Of a stretch of DNA of 64,000 bases, positions 24,134 through 33,067 are shown piece by piece. The translations under genes and the position numbers were made by a program. Position 1 is the first letter of the stretch. Every line of letters starts with the position of its first letter. The notes under the pieces are model-generated. The model was given only the letters and a program-made list of their open reading frames with translations. It did no database searches and was not told where the DNA came from. The DNA comes from Methylotenera_A sp044228245 (lineage in GTDB: Bacteria > Pseudomonadota > Gammaproteobacteria > Burkholderiales > Methylophilaceae): positions 1-64,000 of the forward strand of contig JBGAVG010000005.1 in assembly GCA_044228245.1 (NCBI GenBank). The letters run 5' to 3'.

Positions 24134-27100
24134 ATGATGATTCACCTAAAAAGACTATACCGCTGGGTGCTATACGTATTCTTGTTGTTGCTAATCATCT
24201 TCATATTGGCAGCGCTTGCCGTGCGCTTTATCGTGTTCCCCAATATCGACCAGTACAAGGATGACATTGCCGCTTATGCTTCCGAAAAGATCGGCCAGAA
24301 AATCACCATTGGCGACATTGAAACAGGCTGGGATGGCATTTCGCCGCATTTTTCGCTTAAGGATATTGAATTATTCGATGCAGAGAACCGCTCGGCATTC
24401 CATCTAAATAATGCGGAAGCGAATATTTCGTGGCTAAGCATCCCGTTACTGCATCCGCACCTATCTAATCTGGTCATCAATCAGCCTGAAATTACCATTC
24501 GCCGCAAAGCAGATGGCAGCATTTATTTAGCCGGAATCGATTTATCCGGACCGAGCAACCCGGACTTTACCAACTGGCTGCTTAGCCAGCGTGAAGTGAG
24601 TATTAAAAATGCCCAGGTAGTTTGGCTGGACGAATTGCGCAAAGCACCGCCATTATCGCTCAAACAATTAAACCTGACGCTTGCCAATCCCACTTGGCGA
24701 AGCCTGTTTGGCCAGCACAAGTTTGAATTGTCTGCATTACCCTCAACAGGCACCAGTCATGTCGTTACGGCTAATGGGCACTTTGTTGGGCGCGACATCA
24801 GCAAGCTTGACACTTGGCATGGCGAATTGTCCGCACAGCTCAAACAGGCTGATTTGGCTGTATGGCGGCCCTGGCTGGATTATCCGGTAAACATACAAAC
24901 AGGCACTGGGGATGCGCAGATATCAGTTGGTTTTGCTGATGCTAAAATCGAGCGCATCAAAACACATGCCTCATTAAATAACCTATCTCTCGTAGTGAAC
25001 AAACAAACAACGCCATTCGTCGCCAAGCAATTCACCGGCGACATTAGCTGGAGTGACCTCAAAAATACAAAGACCATCCTTGCAGACAATATCAAGCTTC
25101 GCACCAATACTGGCCTGAATATCAATAATGGCCGTGGCTATTACTCGACCAGCACCAAAAAAGGCAAATCCTGGGTAAAGACGGATGTCAAGCTGGATCA
25201 ATTTAATTTGGCTACCATCAAACAGCTGGCGCCGTACCTTCAACTGCCGGAAAACATGACTGCGAAACTGAACGGACTCGCGCCCGTGGGTGAACTGCAA
25301 GCGCTCAGCTTAGGGTATGAGAGCGAAGCAGGTAAAACCACTGCGTATAAAATCAATACCTCTTTTAAGCATCTGGGCTTAACCGCTTACCAGAAAATAC
25401 CCGGGTTCAGCAATTTGACAGGCAAAATCGAAGCCGATGAAGATGGCGGCGAGGTCACGCTGCAGTCACAAAAAGCCATGCTTGATTTAAAAGATATTTT
25501 ACGCTGGCCGATTCCCGCAGATAAACTAGACGGCCGCATCAGCTGGAAAATCAATGATGATCAAGCCAGGATAAAGGCTGAAGACGTTTTTATCAACAGC
25601 CCGCACATTACCGGCACTGTAAACGCCAGCTACGATATGAGTGGTGTAAAAAGCGGGAACTTTAAAAAAGGGTTCCTGGATTTAAGCGGAAAATTCGGTA
25701 AAGGCGATGCCAAATACGCGCTTTTTTACTACCCTATTATGCTGGGAAAGCCAACCCTGCATTGGCTGGACACGTCGATCCTGGCGGGTCGCGCAGAAGA
25801 CGTGAATGTAACGGTTAAGGGCAATCTGGCCGATTTTCCTTACGTTAATGCCAATAACCAGCTTGATAAAAAACTTGGGGTTTTTAGAGTCACAGCCAAA
25901 ATCAGCGATGTCTTACTGGAATATGGCACAGGCTGGCCCGTGATTGAAGGTTTAGGATTGGACATGCTTTTTGAAGGCAAGCGCATGGTGCTTAACGCCA
26001 ACAAAGGCCATATTTTTGGTAATAAAATCATCAAAAGCAAAGCCGAGATCGCGCAACTGGATGCAGACTCCCCCATACTGCACATTGTGAGTGATGTTGA
26101 AGGCCCGGTTGTGGATGGCGTGAAATTTGTGAATGAAAGCCCGGTAAAATTAGTTACGCAAGGCTTTACTGACCAACTAAAAACTGCCGGCCAGGGCAAG
26201 CTCTCTCTTGAGCTCAATATCCCCATGCAAGATCTGGAAGCCGCGAAATACAAAGGTGTCTACAAAATCAGCAATGGCACCATTTATGCCGATGCGGATG
26301 CTGGCTTGCCTGAGCTTGGTAAACTGAATGGCGTGCTGAACTTTACCGAGAACAGCCTGACTGCGCAAAATGTCAGCACTGAGATTTTAGGTGGCCCCGC
26401 ACAATTTAGCTTGCGTACAGGCAGCGATAAAATCCTACGCGTAACTGCGAATGGCCGCGTGACCGATGCCGGCATCAAAAAACTGGCCTCGAACCGGTTG
26501 ATAGACAGCATGCAGGGAAGCACGGACTGGACCGGCGAAATTACCATCAAAAAGCCGCTGACAGATGTTAGTTTGCGTTCAAACTTGTTAGGCATGGCCA
26601 TTCAGCTGCCGCCGCCTTTTGGAAAGACGGCCAACCAGCCACTGGCTTTCAATATCGAGAAAAAACAACTGAGTGCGGATAGCGACAGCATCAATATCAG
26701 TTATGGCAACGCCGTTTCAGCAAAAATATTACGCACCGAACAGGCAGGAAAACTTGCGCTCGAACGCGGTGATATCGGTATCAATGTCGCCGCCGAACTC
26801 CCCGCCCAAGCCGGCTTGTCGCTGCACGGAAAAATGGATTATGTTAATGCTGACGACTGGCTGACATTCTTTAATAAACCTGACAGCAATGCGGGTTCTC
26901 GCGGCTTGACGATTGGTAAAGCTGACATTGCGATACAAAAACTGGATATTTTTGGCCGCAGCTTAAATGCGCTCAAATTATCCGCCCAACCCGGCACAAC
27001 CGGCTTGCTATTGACAGTTGACAGCCAGGAAATCACTGGCAACGCCGAATGGCAAGGCGATGGCAATGGGAAAATTATCGCCCGACTGAAAAATTTAACC

Positions 27101-28009
27101 ATTCCCGCTAGCGGTGAAACCGCCAGCAAACCTGCTGCAAAAAAGGAGATTAAAAAACTGGCCAAGGGCTACCCAGCGCTTGATGTCATTGCAGAAAATT
27201 TTCAATTGGGCAATAAGAAACTGGGCAGTCTGGAGCTTAACGCATTTGAAAGCAATGATGTCTGGGTGATCCAAAAACTGAAAATCAGTAATCCGGACAG
27301 CACCTTGGCAGCTGACGGCAACTGGTATAACTGGACACGTAACCCCAACACAAGCTTGAAATTCTCTTTAAGCGTGAGCAATATAGGTAACACGCTCAAA
27401 CGCTTTGGCCAGCCCGATGCGGTCAAAGGCGGTGGAGCCGAGATTGCCGGCCAGTTGCAATGGTCTGGCAGCCCGCATGAATTTGAAACCAGCAGCTTGA
27501 ACGGCAGTTTCAAGCTGGATGCCACCAAGGGACAGTTCTTAAAAGTGCAGCCGGGGGTTGGACGTTTATTCGGCTTATTAAGCCTGCAAAGCCTGCCGCG
27601 CCGCTTAAGCCTTGATTTCAGGGATTTGTTCAGTGACGGCTTTGCCTTTGACAAAATCAGCGCAAATGCAAAAATTGACAATGGTATTATGCGCAGCGAT
27701 GATTTCTTTATGACCGGCCCCGCCGCAGAAACCAGAATAAAAGGTGAAACCAATCTGGTAACCGAAACACAAAGGCTAAAAGTCAAAGTCACGCCGCATG
27801 TGAGCGACAGCCTGTCACTGGCAGCCTTGGCGGGCGGCCCAATCGCCGGCGCTGCAGCTTTTGTTGCGCAAAAGATACTAAAAGATCCGTTCAACAAAAT
27901 TGCCTCCAGCGAATATATCATTATTGGTACATGGAATAAGCCACAAGAGGTAGAATCTGATAAAAGTGAATCGCAAAAAACAAACAGTGTTTCGCCATTG
28001 CATCCATAA
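24134..28009 (+). CDS. yhdP: YhdP-family AsmA-like envelope protein
   Basis: This 1291-aa protein has one N-terminal membrane anchor (about 10-34) followed by a long periplasmic part rich in beta strands with D/N/G turns. It has the AsmA-like start KIGQKITIGDIETGWDGISP and a C-terminal AsmA region with LFGLLSLQSLPRRL. YhdP and its TamB/YdbH relatives form bridges that carry phospholipids to the outer membrane; this role is established in E. coli and inferred here. The order yhdP, nitrilase, tldD is widespread in proteobacteria. Confidence 0.92.
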   Translation: MMIHLKRLYRWVLYVFLLLLIIFILAALAVRFIVFPNIDQYKDDIAAYASEKIGQKITIGDIETGWDGISPHFSLKDIELFDAENRSAFHLNNAEANISWLSIPLLHPHLSNLVINQPEITIRRKADGSIYLAGIDLSGPSNPDFTNWLLSQREVSIKNAQVVWLDELRKAPPLSLKQLNLTLANPTWRSLFGQHKFELSALPSTGTSHVVTANGHFVGRDISKLDTWHGELSAQLKQADLAVWRPWLDYPVNIQTGTGDAQISVGFADAKIERIKTHASLNNLSLVVNKQTTPFVAKQFTGDISWSDLKNTKTILADNIKLRTNTGLNINNGRGYYSTSTKKGKSWVKTDVKLDQFNLATIKQLAPYLQLPENMTAKLNGLAPVGELQALSLGYESEAGKTTAYKINTSFKHLGLTAYQKIPGFSNLTGKIEADEDGGEVTLQSQKAMLDLKDILRWPIPADKLDGRISWKINDDQARIKAEDVFINSPHITGTVNASYDMSGVKSGNFKKGFLDLSGKFGKGDAKYALFYYPIMLGKPTLHWLDTSILAGRAEDVNVTVKGNLADFPYVNANNQLDKKLGVFRVTAKISDVLLEYGTGWPVIEGLGLDMLFEGKRMVLNANKGHIFGNKIIKSKAEIAQLDADSPILHIVSDVEGPVVDGVKFVNESPVKLVTQGFTDQLKTAGQGKLSLELNIPMQDLEAAKYKGVYKISNGTIYADADAGLPELGKLNGVLNFTENSLTAQNVSTEILGGPAQFSLRTGSDKILRVTANGRVTDAGIKKLASNRLIDSMQGSTDWTGEITIKKPLTDVSLRSNLLGMAIQLPPPFGKTANQPLAFNIEKKQLSADSDSINISYGNAVSAKILRTEQAGKLALERGDIGINVAAELPAQAGLSLHGKMDYVNADDWLTFFNKPDSNAGSRGLTIGKADIAIQKLDIFGRSLNALKLSAQPGTTGLLLTVDSQEITGNAEWQGDGNGKIIARLKNLTIPASGETASKPAAKKEIKKLAKGYPALDVIAENFQLGNKKLGSLELNAFESNDVWVIQKLKISNPDSTLAADGNWYNWTRNPNTSLKFSLSVSNIGNTLKRFGQPDAVKGGGAEIAGQLQWSGSPHEFETSSLNGSFKLDATKGQFLKVQPGVGRLFGLLSLQSLPRRLSLDFRDLFSDGFAFDKISANAKIDNGIMRSDDFFMTGPAAETRIKGETNLVTETQRLKVKVTPHVSDSLSLAALAGGPIAGAAAFVAQKILKDPFNKIASSEYIIIGTWNKPQEVESDKSESQKTNSVSPLHP

Positions 28010-28059
28010 ATCAGGCTAACTTGTTAGCACAGGATTAAAAACAAGAAAGTAACTTAATC

Positions 28060-28920
28060 ATGCCTATTACATCGCGCAATAAAACCGCAAAACCTGCCAA
28101 GGCCGCAGCCGGAGTGATTAAGGTAGCGGGGATTCAAATGGCTTCCAGCCCGCATGTATCCTCCAACCTCATCGAGGCGGAGCGCCTGATTGCGATTGCA
28201 GCTAACCAGGGTGCAAAAATTGTGGTGTTGCCAGAATATTTTTGTATTATGGGCGCAAAAGAAAATGACAAAGTCCTTGCCAGAGAAAAGCCAAACGACG
28301 GACCGATTCAGCGCTTTTTATCCAGAATGGCGCGCGAGCATAAAATCTGGCTCATCGGCGGCACGGTTCCTCTGGTAAGCAATTATCCCAATAAAATTCG
28401 CAACAGCTGCCTGGTTTACAACGACAAAGGTGAGCAAGTCGCACGCTACGATAAAATCCATCTGTTCGGGCTAGATTTAGGGACGGAACATTATCACGAA
28501 GAAAATACCATCGAATCTGGCGACACTGTAGTCACGGTGAATACGCCTTACGGAAAAATCGGCCTTTCGATTTGTTACGATTTGCGCTTTCCGGAGCTGT
28601 ATCGCGCCATGGGCGAGGTCGATATGATCGTGGTGCCCTCAGCCTTCACCGAAACTACCGGCAAGGCACATTGGGAAAGTTTAATCCGCGCACGCGCGAT
28701 CGAGAACCTATGCTACGTGATTGCCCCGGCACAAGGCGGCTACCATTTATCCGGCCGCGAAACGCATGGCAACAGCATGATTGTTGACCCCTGGGGTGTC
28801 ATCCTGGACAGGCTGCCGCGCGGCTCCGGCGTAGTCATTGCGTCGATGAATCGAGATTATCAGGCCAGCCTGCGTAAAAGCCTGCCTGCGTTGAAACATA
28901 AAACCATCAAAGCAATCTAA
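28060..28920 (+). CDS. Carbon-nitrogen hydrolase (nitrilase superfamily)
   Basis: This 286-aa protein shows the catalytic triad E59 (LPEYF), K132 (YDKIHLF) and C172 (SICYDLRFPELYR). The DLRFPELYR context is that of the Nit1/Nit2-like omega-amidase or deaminated-glutathione amidase branch. The N-terminal 20 residues are basic and probably disordered. It sits between yhdP and tldD, as in many related genomes, and may be co-transcribed with both. Confidence 0.9.
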   Translation: MPITSRNKTAKPAKAAAGVIKVAGIQMASSPHVSSNLIEAERLIAIAANQGAKIVVLPEYFCIMGAKENDKVLAREKPNDGPIQRFLSRMAREHKIWLIGGTVPLVSNYPNKIRNSCLVYNDKGEQVARYDKIHLFGLDLGTEHYHEENTIESGDTVVTVNTPYGKIGLSICYDLRFPELYRAMGEVDMIVVPSAFTETTGKAHWESLIRARAIENLCYVIAPAQGGYHLSGRETHGNSMIVDPWGVILDRLPRGSGVVIASMNRDYQASLRKSLPALKHKTIKAI

Positions 28921-29012
28921 TTAGATCAGTCTATTTCACGAATATACTTGGCACCGCCTGTGTGCGATGCTGGGATAATGTTTCTCAACTATTAAAGTTA
29001 ATTGAATATTGA

Positions 29013-30464
29013 ATGAATACCTCAGTAAAAACAAACCACTTTGATACAGCGCATGATGTGCTGCTAAAACCCACAGGGCTTGATACACAAGCCTTGCAAG
29101 GGGTGCTGGGCAGCATTATGTCGCATCAAGTGGATTATGCTGATTTGTATTTTCAGTATAGCCGCAGCGAATCCTGGAGCCTGGAAGAGGGCCAGGTAAA
29201 GTCAGGCAATTTCAGCATAGACCAGGGCGTGGGCGTGCGCGCCGTGAGTGGAGAAAAAACCGCCTTTGCCTATTCCGATGACATCAATCTGCCCGCCTTG
29301 CAGCAAGCCGCTAGTGCGACCAAGTCTATAGCCGCTTTGGGTGCAGAGCAAACAGGGAAAAATATTCTAACGCGCCAAGCGCAAGCACTTTATTTGCCGC
29401 AGGATCCCATCGCCTCACTTTCTGCAGATGCAAAAGTCAAATTACTGGAACGGCTGGAGCAGTTTGCCCGCAAAATTGACCCACGCGTCAGTCAAGTCAT
29501 GGCCTCTATCGCAGGCGAATATGAAGTAGTGATGGTGGCGCGCAGTGACGGCGTGATGGCAGCGGACGTGCGCCCGCTGGTACGCATTTCGATACAGGTC
29601 ATTGCCGAGCATCATGGTCGCCGCGAGCAAGGCTCCAGCGGCGGCGGCGGACGTTTCGACTACAGCTATTTCAGCGATGCAGTCTTGCAGGATTACGCGC
29701 AAAAAGCCGTACACCAGGCGCTGGTGAATCTGGATGCGCGCCCTGCCCCTGCCGGCAGCATGACCGTAGTGCTAGGCGCCGGCTGGCCAGGTATCTTGCT
29801 ACACGAAGCCATTGGACACGGCCTGGAAGGTGACTTCAACCGCAAAGGCAGCTCTGCCTTTGCCAACAGGATGGGCAAACGCGTAGCGGCCAAGGGTATC
29901 ACCATTGTCGATGACGGCACCCTCACGAACCGCCGTGGCTCACTCAGCATGGATGATGAGGGCAACCCGACCAATAGGACCATCCTCATTGAAGACGGCA
30001 TTCTACGCGGCTACATCCAGGACAGCCTCAATGCGCGCCTGATGGGCATGCCGCTCACCGGTAATGCGCGCCGCGAAAGCTACGCCCATATGCCCATGCC
30101 GCGCATGACCAACACCTATATGCTCAATGGTGACAAAGACCCAGCCGAAATTATCAAATCGGTTAAGAAAGGCCTGTACGCCGCTAATTTTGGCGGCGGC
30201 CAAGTCGACATCACCAGCGGTAAATTCGTATTCAGCGCGGCTGAAGCCTACATGATTGAAGACGGCAAAATCACCTACCCTGTAAAAGGCGCCACCCTGA
30301 TTGGCAACGGGCCAGATGTACTCACGCGCGTTTCGATGATAGGCAATGACATGGCGCTGGACAGCGGCGTGGGCACCTGCGGCAAAGAAGGTCAGAGCGT
30401 ACCTGTCGGCGTTGGCCAGCCCACCCTGAAAATCGAAGGCTTGACAGTAGGCGGCACGGTTTAA
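29013..30464 (+). CDS. tldD: Metalloprotease TldD
   Basis: This 483-aa protein carries the zinc site HEAIGHGLEGD (H264, E265, H269) and the family C-terminal glycine-rich half (GQSVPVGVGQPTLKI). TldD pairs with TldE/PmbA to degrade unfolded peptides and mature some bacteriocins. The partner pmbA is not in the window. The gene follows the nitrilase after 92 bases. A promoter for the next gene appears inside its last codons. Confidence 0.96.
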   Translation: MNTSVKTNHFDTAHDVLLKPTGLDTQALQGVLGSIMSHQVDYADLYFQYSRSESWSLEEGQVKSGNFSIDQGVGVRAVSGEKTAFAYSDDINLPALQQAASATKSIAALGAEQTGKNILTRQAQALYLPQDPIASLSADAKVKLLERLEQFARKIDPRVSQVMASIAGEYEVVMVARSDGVMAADVRPLVRISIQVIAEHHGRREQGSSGGGGRFDYSYFSDAVLQDYAQKAVHQALVNLDARPAPAGSMTVVLGAGWPGILLHEAIGHGLEGDFNRKGSSAFANRMGKRVAAKGITIVDDGTLTNRRGSLSMDDEGNPTNRTILIEDGILRGYIQDSLNARLMGMPLTGNARRESYAHMPMPRMTNTYMLNGDKDPAEIIKSVKKGLYAANFGGGQVDITSGKFVFSAAEAYMIEDGKITYPVKGATLIGNGPDVLTRVSMIGNDMALDSGVGTCGKEGQSVPVGVGQPTLKIEGLTVGGTV

Positions 30465-30470
30465 TACTAT
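30441..30470 (+). promoter_or_regulatory. Candidate promoter for the DUF2934 gene
   Basis: A perfect TTGACA (30441-30446), still inside tldD, is followed after 18 bases by TACTAT (30465-30470); a TATAAT at 30468-30473 is spaced 21. This gives a leader of about 70 bases. Confidence 0.45.
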
Positions 30471-30544
30471 AATAGTGCATCAGCTAGCGGGTACAAGAAG
30501 CTTTTGTAAGCTAATTTTAAGCATTTTTAGAAAAGGAACTCATC

Positions 30545-30823
30545 ATGGCAACCGCAAAAACGACTGCTGATAAAAAACCAACAGCAGCCAAGAAGGCGAC
30601 AGCAAGCAAAGCTAAATCTACAGAAGAAAAAAAAGTGGCTGTAAAAAAAGCACCGGCCAAAAAAGCCGGTACGTCAAAAGCCAAAAACATTGATCCCGGA
30701 GAGCGCTATAGAATGACCGAGATAGCGGCTTATTATATGGCCGAACGCAATAATTTTGCTGGTTGTGCAGTGGATTACTGGATTGCAGCTGAAGCGGAAA
30801 TTGCCAAAAAACTGGCCGGATAA
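30545..30823 (+). CDS. DUF2934 protein with histone-H1-like lysine/alanine tail
   Basis: In this 92-aa protein the first 48 residues are almost only K, A, T and S with repeated KKA/AKK units, like the tail of histone H1 or AlgP-type proteins. Residues about 52-90 form a DUF2934 domain (RYRMTEIAAYYMAERNNF then DYWIAAEAEIAKKL). It could bind nucleic acid through the tail (inference). A strong promoter-like sequence and its own terminator indicate a monocistronic, possibly abundant product. It is convergent with efp. Confidence 0.8.
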   Translation: MATAKTTADKKPTAAKKATASKAKSTEEKKVAVKKAPAKKAGTSKAKNIDPGERYRMTEIAAYYMAERNNFAGCAVDYWIAAEAEIAKKLAG

Positions 30824-30852
30824 GTTTTCAATTCTTGCACACACACAAAAAA

Positions 30853-30874
30853 GGGCGCAATCTGCGCCCTTTTT
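30853..30874. terminator. Bidirectional terminator between DUF2934 and efp
   Basis: GGGCGCA (30853-30859) pairs with TGCGCCC (30863-30869), flanked by A6 on the left and T5 on the right. The convergent arrangement of the two genes fits use in both directions. Confidence 0.88.
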
Positions 30875-30904
30875 CATTTTCAACATCTGCTTAATTACAT
30901 CCGC

Positions 30905-31465
30905 TTACTTCATCACGCGGTTACGATATTCGCCCGTGCGTGTATCAATCTCGATTTTGTCGCCCTGGTTACAGAACAATGGCACTGGCACTTCATAACC
31001 TGAAGCAATTTTGGCAGGCTTCATCACCTTGCCTGAGGTATCGCCCTTTACCGCTGGTTCGGTATAAGTGATTTCACGCACCACGGTTGTTGGCAATTCA
31101 ACTGAGATGGCTTTGCCTTCGTAAAAGCGCACGTCGCAAGGCATGCCATCTTCCAGATACGGCAATGCGTCTTCCATAAACTCGGCATCCACGTCGTACT
31201 GGTTGTAATCCCCATCCATAAACACATAGGTTGGATCGGCAAAATAGGAGAAAGTCACTTCTTTTTTCTCGAGCACGATCACGTCGAATTTATCGCCTGC
31301 GTTGTATACGGTTTCGCTCGGCGCTTCGGTAAGCAGGTTCTTAAATTTCATTTTAACCACAGCGGAATTGCGGCCCGATTTGTTGTATTCGGCTTTTACC
31401 ACCACCAATGGTGCGCCATCCACCATAATCACGTTACCGGCGCGAAGTTCTTGTGCTGTTTTCAT
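30905..31465 (-). CDS. efp: Translation elongation factor P
   Basis: This 186-aa protein has the three beta-barrel domains of EF-P in normal length. The tip of domain I reads NKSGRNSAV with an arginine at position 32, the residue that is rhamnosylated by EarP in this EF-P subclass. The earP gene lies directly upstream on the same strand. EF-P rescues ribosomes stalled at polyproline. A TATAAT sits about 45 bases upstream of the start. Confidence 0.98.
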   Translation of the reverse strand: MKTAQELRAGNVIMVDGAPLVVVKAEYNKSGRNSAVVKMKFKNLLTEAPSETVYNAGDKFDVIVLEKKEVTFSYFADPTYVFMDGDYNQYDVDAEFMEDALPYLEDGMPCDVRFYEGKAISVELPTTVVREITYTEPAVKGDTSGKVMKPAKIASGYEVPVPLFCNQGDKIEIDTRTGEYRNRVMK

Positions 31466-31508
31466 AATTTGCCTTGCAGATTAATTGCGTTGAATATTGA
31501 AGCCGCGC

Positions 31509-31514
31509 ATTATA
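31509..31514 (-). promoter_or_regulatory. Candidate efp -10 element
   Basis: TATAAT on the minus strand (31514-31509), about 44 bases before the efp start. The -35 region (TAGAGA at 17-bp spacing) is weak, so this is tentative. It lies in the gap between earP and efp, so efp may be expressed apart from earP. Confidence 0.4.
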
Positions 31515-31540
31515 CCTAAACTATTATTTTTTCTCTAGTT

Positions 31541-32665
31541 TCACTGAATTTTATTACAAAAAATCACCAACTTAGATGCAAGGTCTGCTTGCTTTGCCAA
31601 TTGTTGTGCCTGTTGCCGCGCATAATGCCGTAACGCAGGCAAAGCATTCAAAAAATGGTTCCAGGCCGTTTCTGGCATATGCCCTGCAGACCAATACCGG
31701 TGCGCCTCGCAGACCACCTGTTTTGCATCAGAATGCGCATAAAACACCTCCAGAAACGCATCCAGTTTTTTCATGTGAGTGTTTTCGGTTTGAAAATACG
31801 GCTGCCAGATAAACGGCTTGCCCGCCCAGATGGCACGGATCCAGCTATCTTCGCCACGTACAAAGTTAATATCACAGACGGCCAGTAATTGGTCGTAATC
31901 TTGATGCGACAGAAAAGGCAGCACATGCAAATTGAGGTTTTTGTGCGTCAAGTTCTCGCCTGCCGCAACGGAGTCTTTACCAAAAAAACGGGCGATTTGC
32001 AGCAGATCACTGCTGGCAGGCACGTAACAATCGACAGTTTGCCGGCCACTGGCCATGACCGTGAGCAAATCATGGACCGGCGCATGCGGGTAGTAAAACA
32101 GTGAAACTTTTAAATACGCATCGTGAGTCAGATTCAGGCGTTTCCAGAACGCGTTCTGCAACTGTATATCGTTGGCAAGCAATTGATTCTGCGCAACAAT
32201 ATTTCGCTCCCGGATCAGGCCGCCGGTCGCCTCGGTAAAACCTGGAAAGTAAAAATGCCGCGTTAGATTGTGCTGTGGCCGCGGTGAAGGTTTTGCATGA
32301 AAATCCCCCACCCATGGCTCGGCGGATAAATATTCCAGATTAACCCATTTGGACCTTTTCTGTGTCATCGCATCTAAATAAGCGGGCGGCAACTCGCAGC
32401 CAAAAGCCTCAATCACCACTTCTGCCGCCTGATCAAACATAGTGCCTGCATGCCATGAAACAATCGTGATGTCTTGAATAACCTGCTTTTGCAGCGTCAC
32501 ATCTAATGCAGGAATAACCCGCTTAGCGACGCTTAAATCATCAATCCAAAGCCGAACCTGCAAGCCATGCTCCATGTGCAGCTGCCTTGCCAGCCGCCAG
32601 CAGACGCCGATGTCCCCAAGGTTATCGACAATCTTGCAGAAAATATCCCACCTGAGTTCGTGCAT
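31541..32665 (-). CDS. earP: EF-P arginine rhamnosyltransferase EarP
   Basis: This 374-aa protein has the EarP N-terminal motif WDIFCKIVDNLGDIG with D14 and D18, the acidic residues needed for activity, and the C-terminal dTDP-rhamnose-binding stretch FVRGEDSWIRAIWAGKPFIW (about 277-296). It transfers rhamnose from dTDP-rhamnose to Arg32 of EF-P. Adjacency to an R32-type efp is the usual arrangement and strongly supports the assignment. Confidence 0.96.
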   Translation of the reverse strand: MHELRWDIFCKIVDNLGDIGVCWRLARQLHMEHGLQVRLWIDDLSVAKRVIPALDVTLQKQVIQDITIVSWHAGTMFDQAAEVVIEAFGCELPPAYLDAMTQKRSKWVNLEYLSAEPWVGDFHAKPSPRPQHNLTRHFYFPGFTEATGGLIRERNIVAQNQLLANDIQLQNAFWKRLNLTHDAYLKVSLFYYPHAPVHDLLTVMASGRQTVDCYVPASSDLLQIARFFGKDSVAAGENLTHKNLNLHVLPFLSHQDYDQLLAVCDINFVRGEDSWIRAIWAGKPFIWQPYFQTENTHMKKLDAFLEVFYAHSDAKQVVCEAHRYWSAGHMPETAWNHFLNALPALRHYARQQAQQLAKQADLASKLVIFCNKIQ

Positions 32666-32674
32666 TTCTAAAAT

Positions 32675-33025
32675 CTACAGCAAATGAACGCCAAACTGTT
32701 TCAGCACAGTCGCATAAAGATAAAAAACCACGATGGTAAACACTGCACAGCCCAACAAGGTAAGCCAGAAACCCCATTTGGGCAGCAAATAGGGAAACAG
32801 CAAAAACATGGGCAAGGTGGGGATGACATACCAGAACGTGTAATAGGCGTGATTGGCGATTTTAATGCCGGGCTGCTTTTCCACAAACAGCCAGATCAAG
32901 GTCAGGATCGTCACCATCGGCAAGGCGGCAACCAACCCGCCCAGCCTGTCGCTGGCCTTTGCCACCTCTGATACCACCACCACCACCGCGGCGGTGATTA
33001 AATACTTTATAAAAATATATGTCAT
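32675..33025 (-). CDS. DUF3147-family membrane protein
   Basis: This 116-aa protein has four hydrophobic segments and the start KYLITAAVVVVVSEVAKASDRLGGLVAALP (motif over residues 7-36), which is typical of DUF3147. Function of the family is unknown. It is encoded just upstream of earP in the same direction (9-base gap) and probably shares its transcript. Confidence 0.8.
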   Translation of the reverse strand: MTYIFIKYLITAAVVVVVSEVAKASDRLGGLVAALPMVTILTLIWLFVEKQPGIKIANHAYYTFWYVIPTLPMFLLFPYLLPKWGFWLTLLGCAVFTIVVFYLYATVLKQFGVHLL

Positions 33026-33067
33026 GGCTTTTCTCTAATTTTTGAGCACTCTATTGAATAAAACGAC

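Noticed and set aside
27202..27921. 239-codon frame antisense to yhdP
   Set aside because: Shadow frame; leucine/serine-rich with no domain and no upstream signals.
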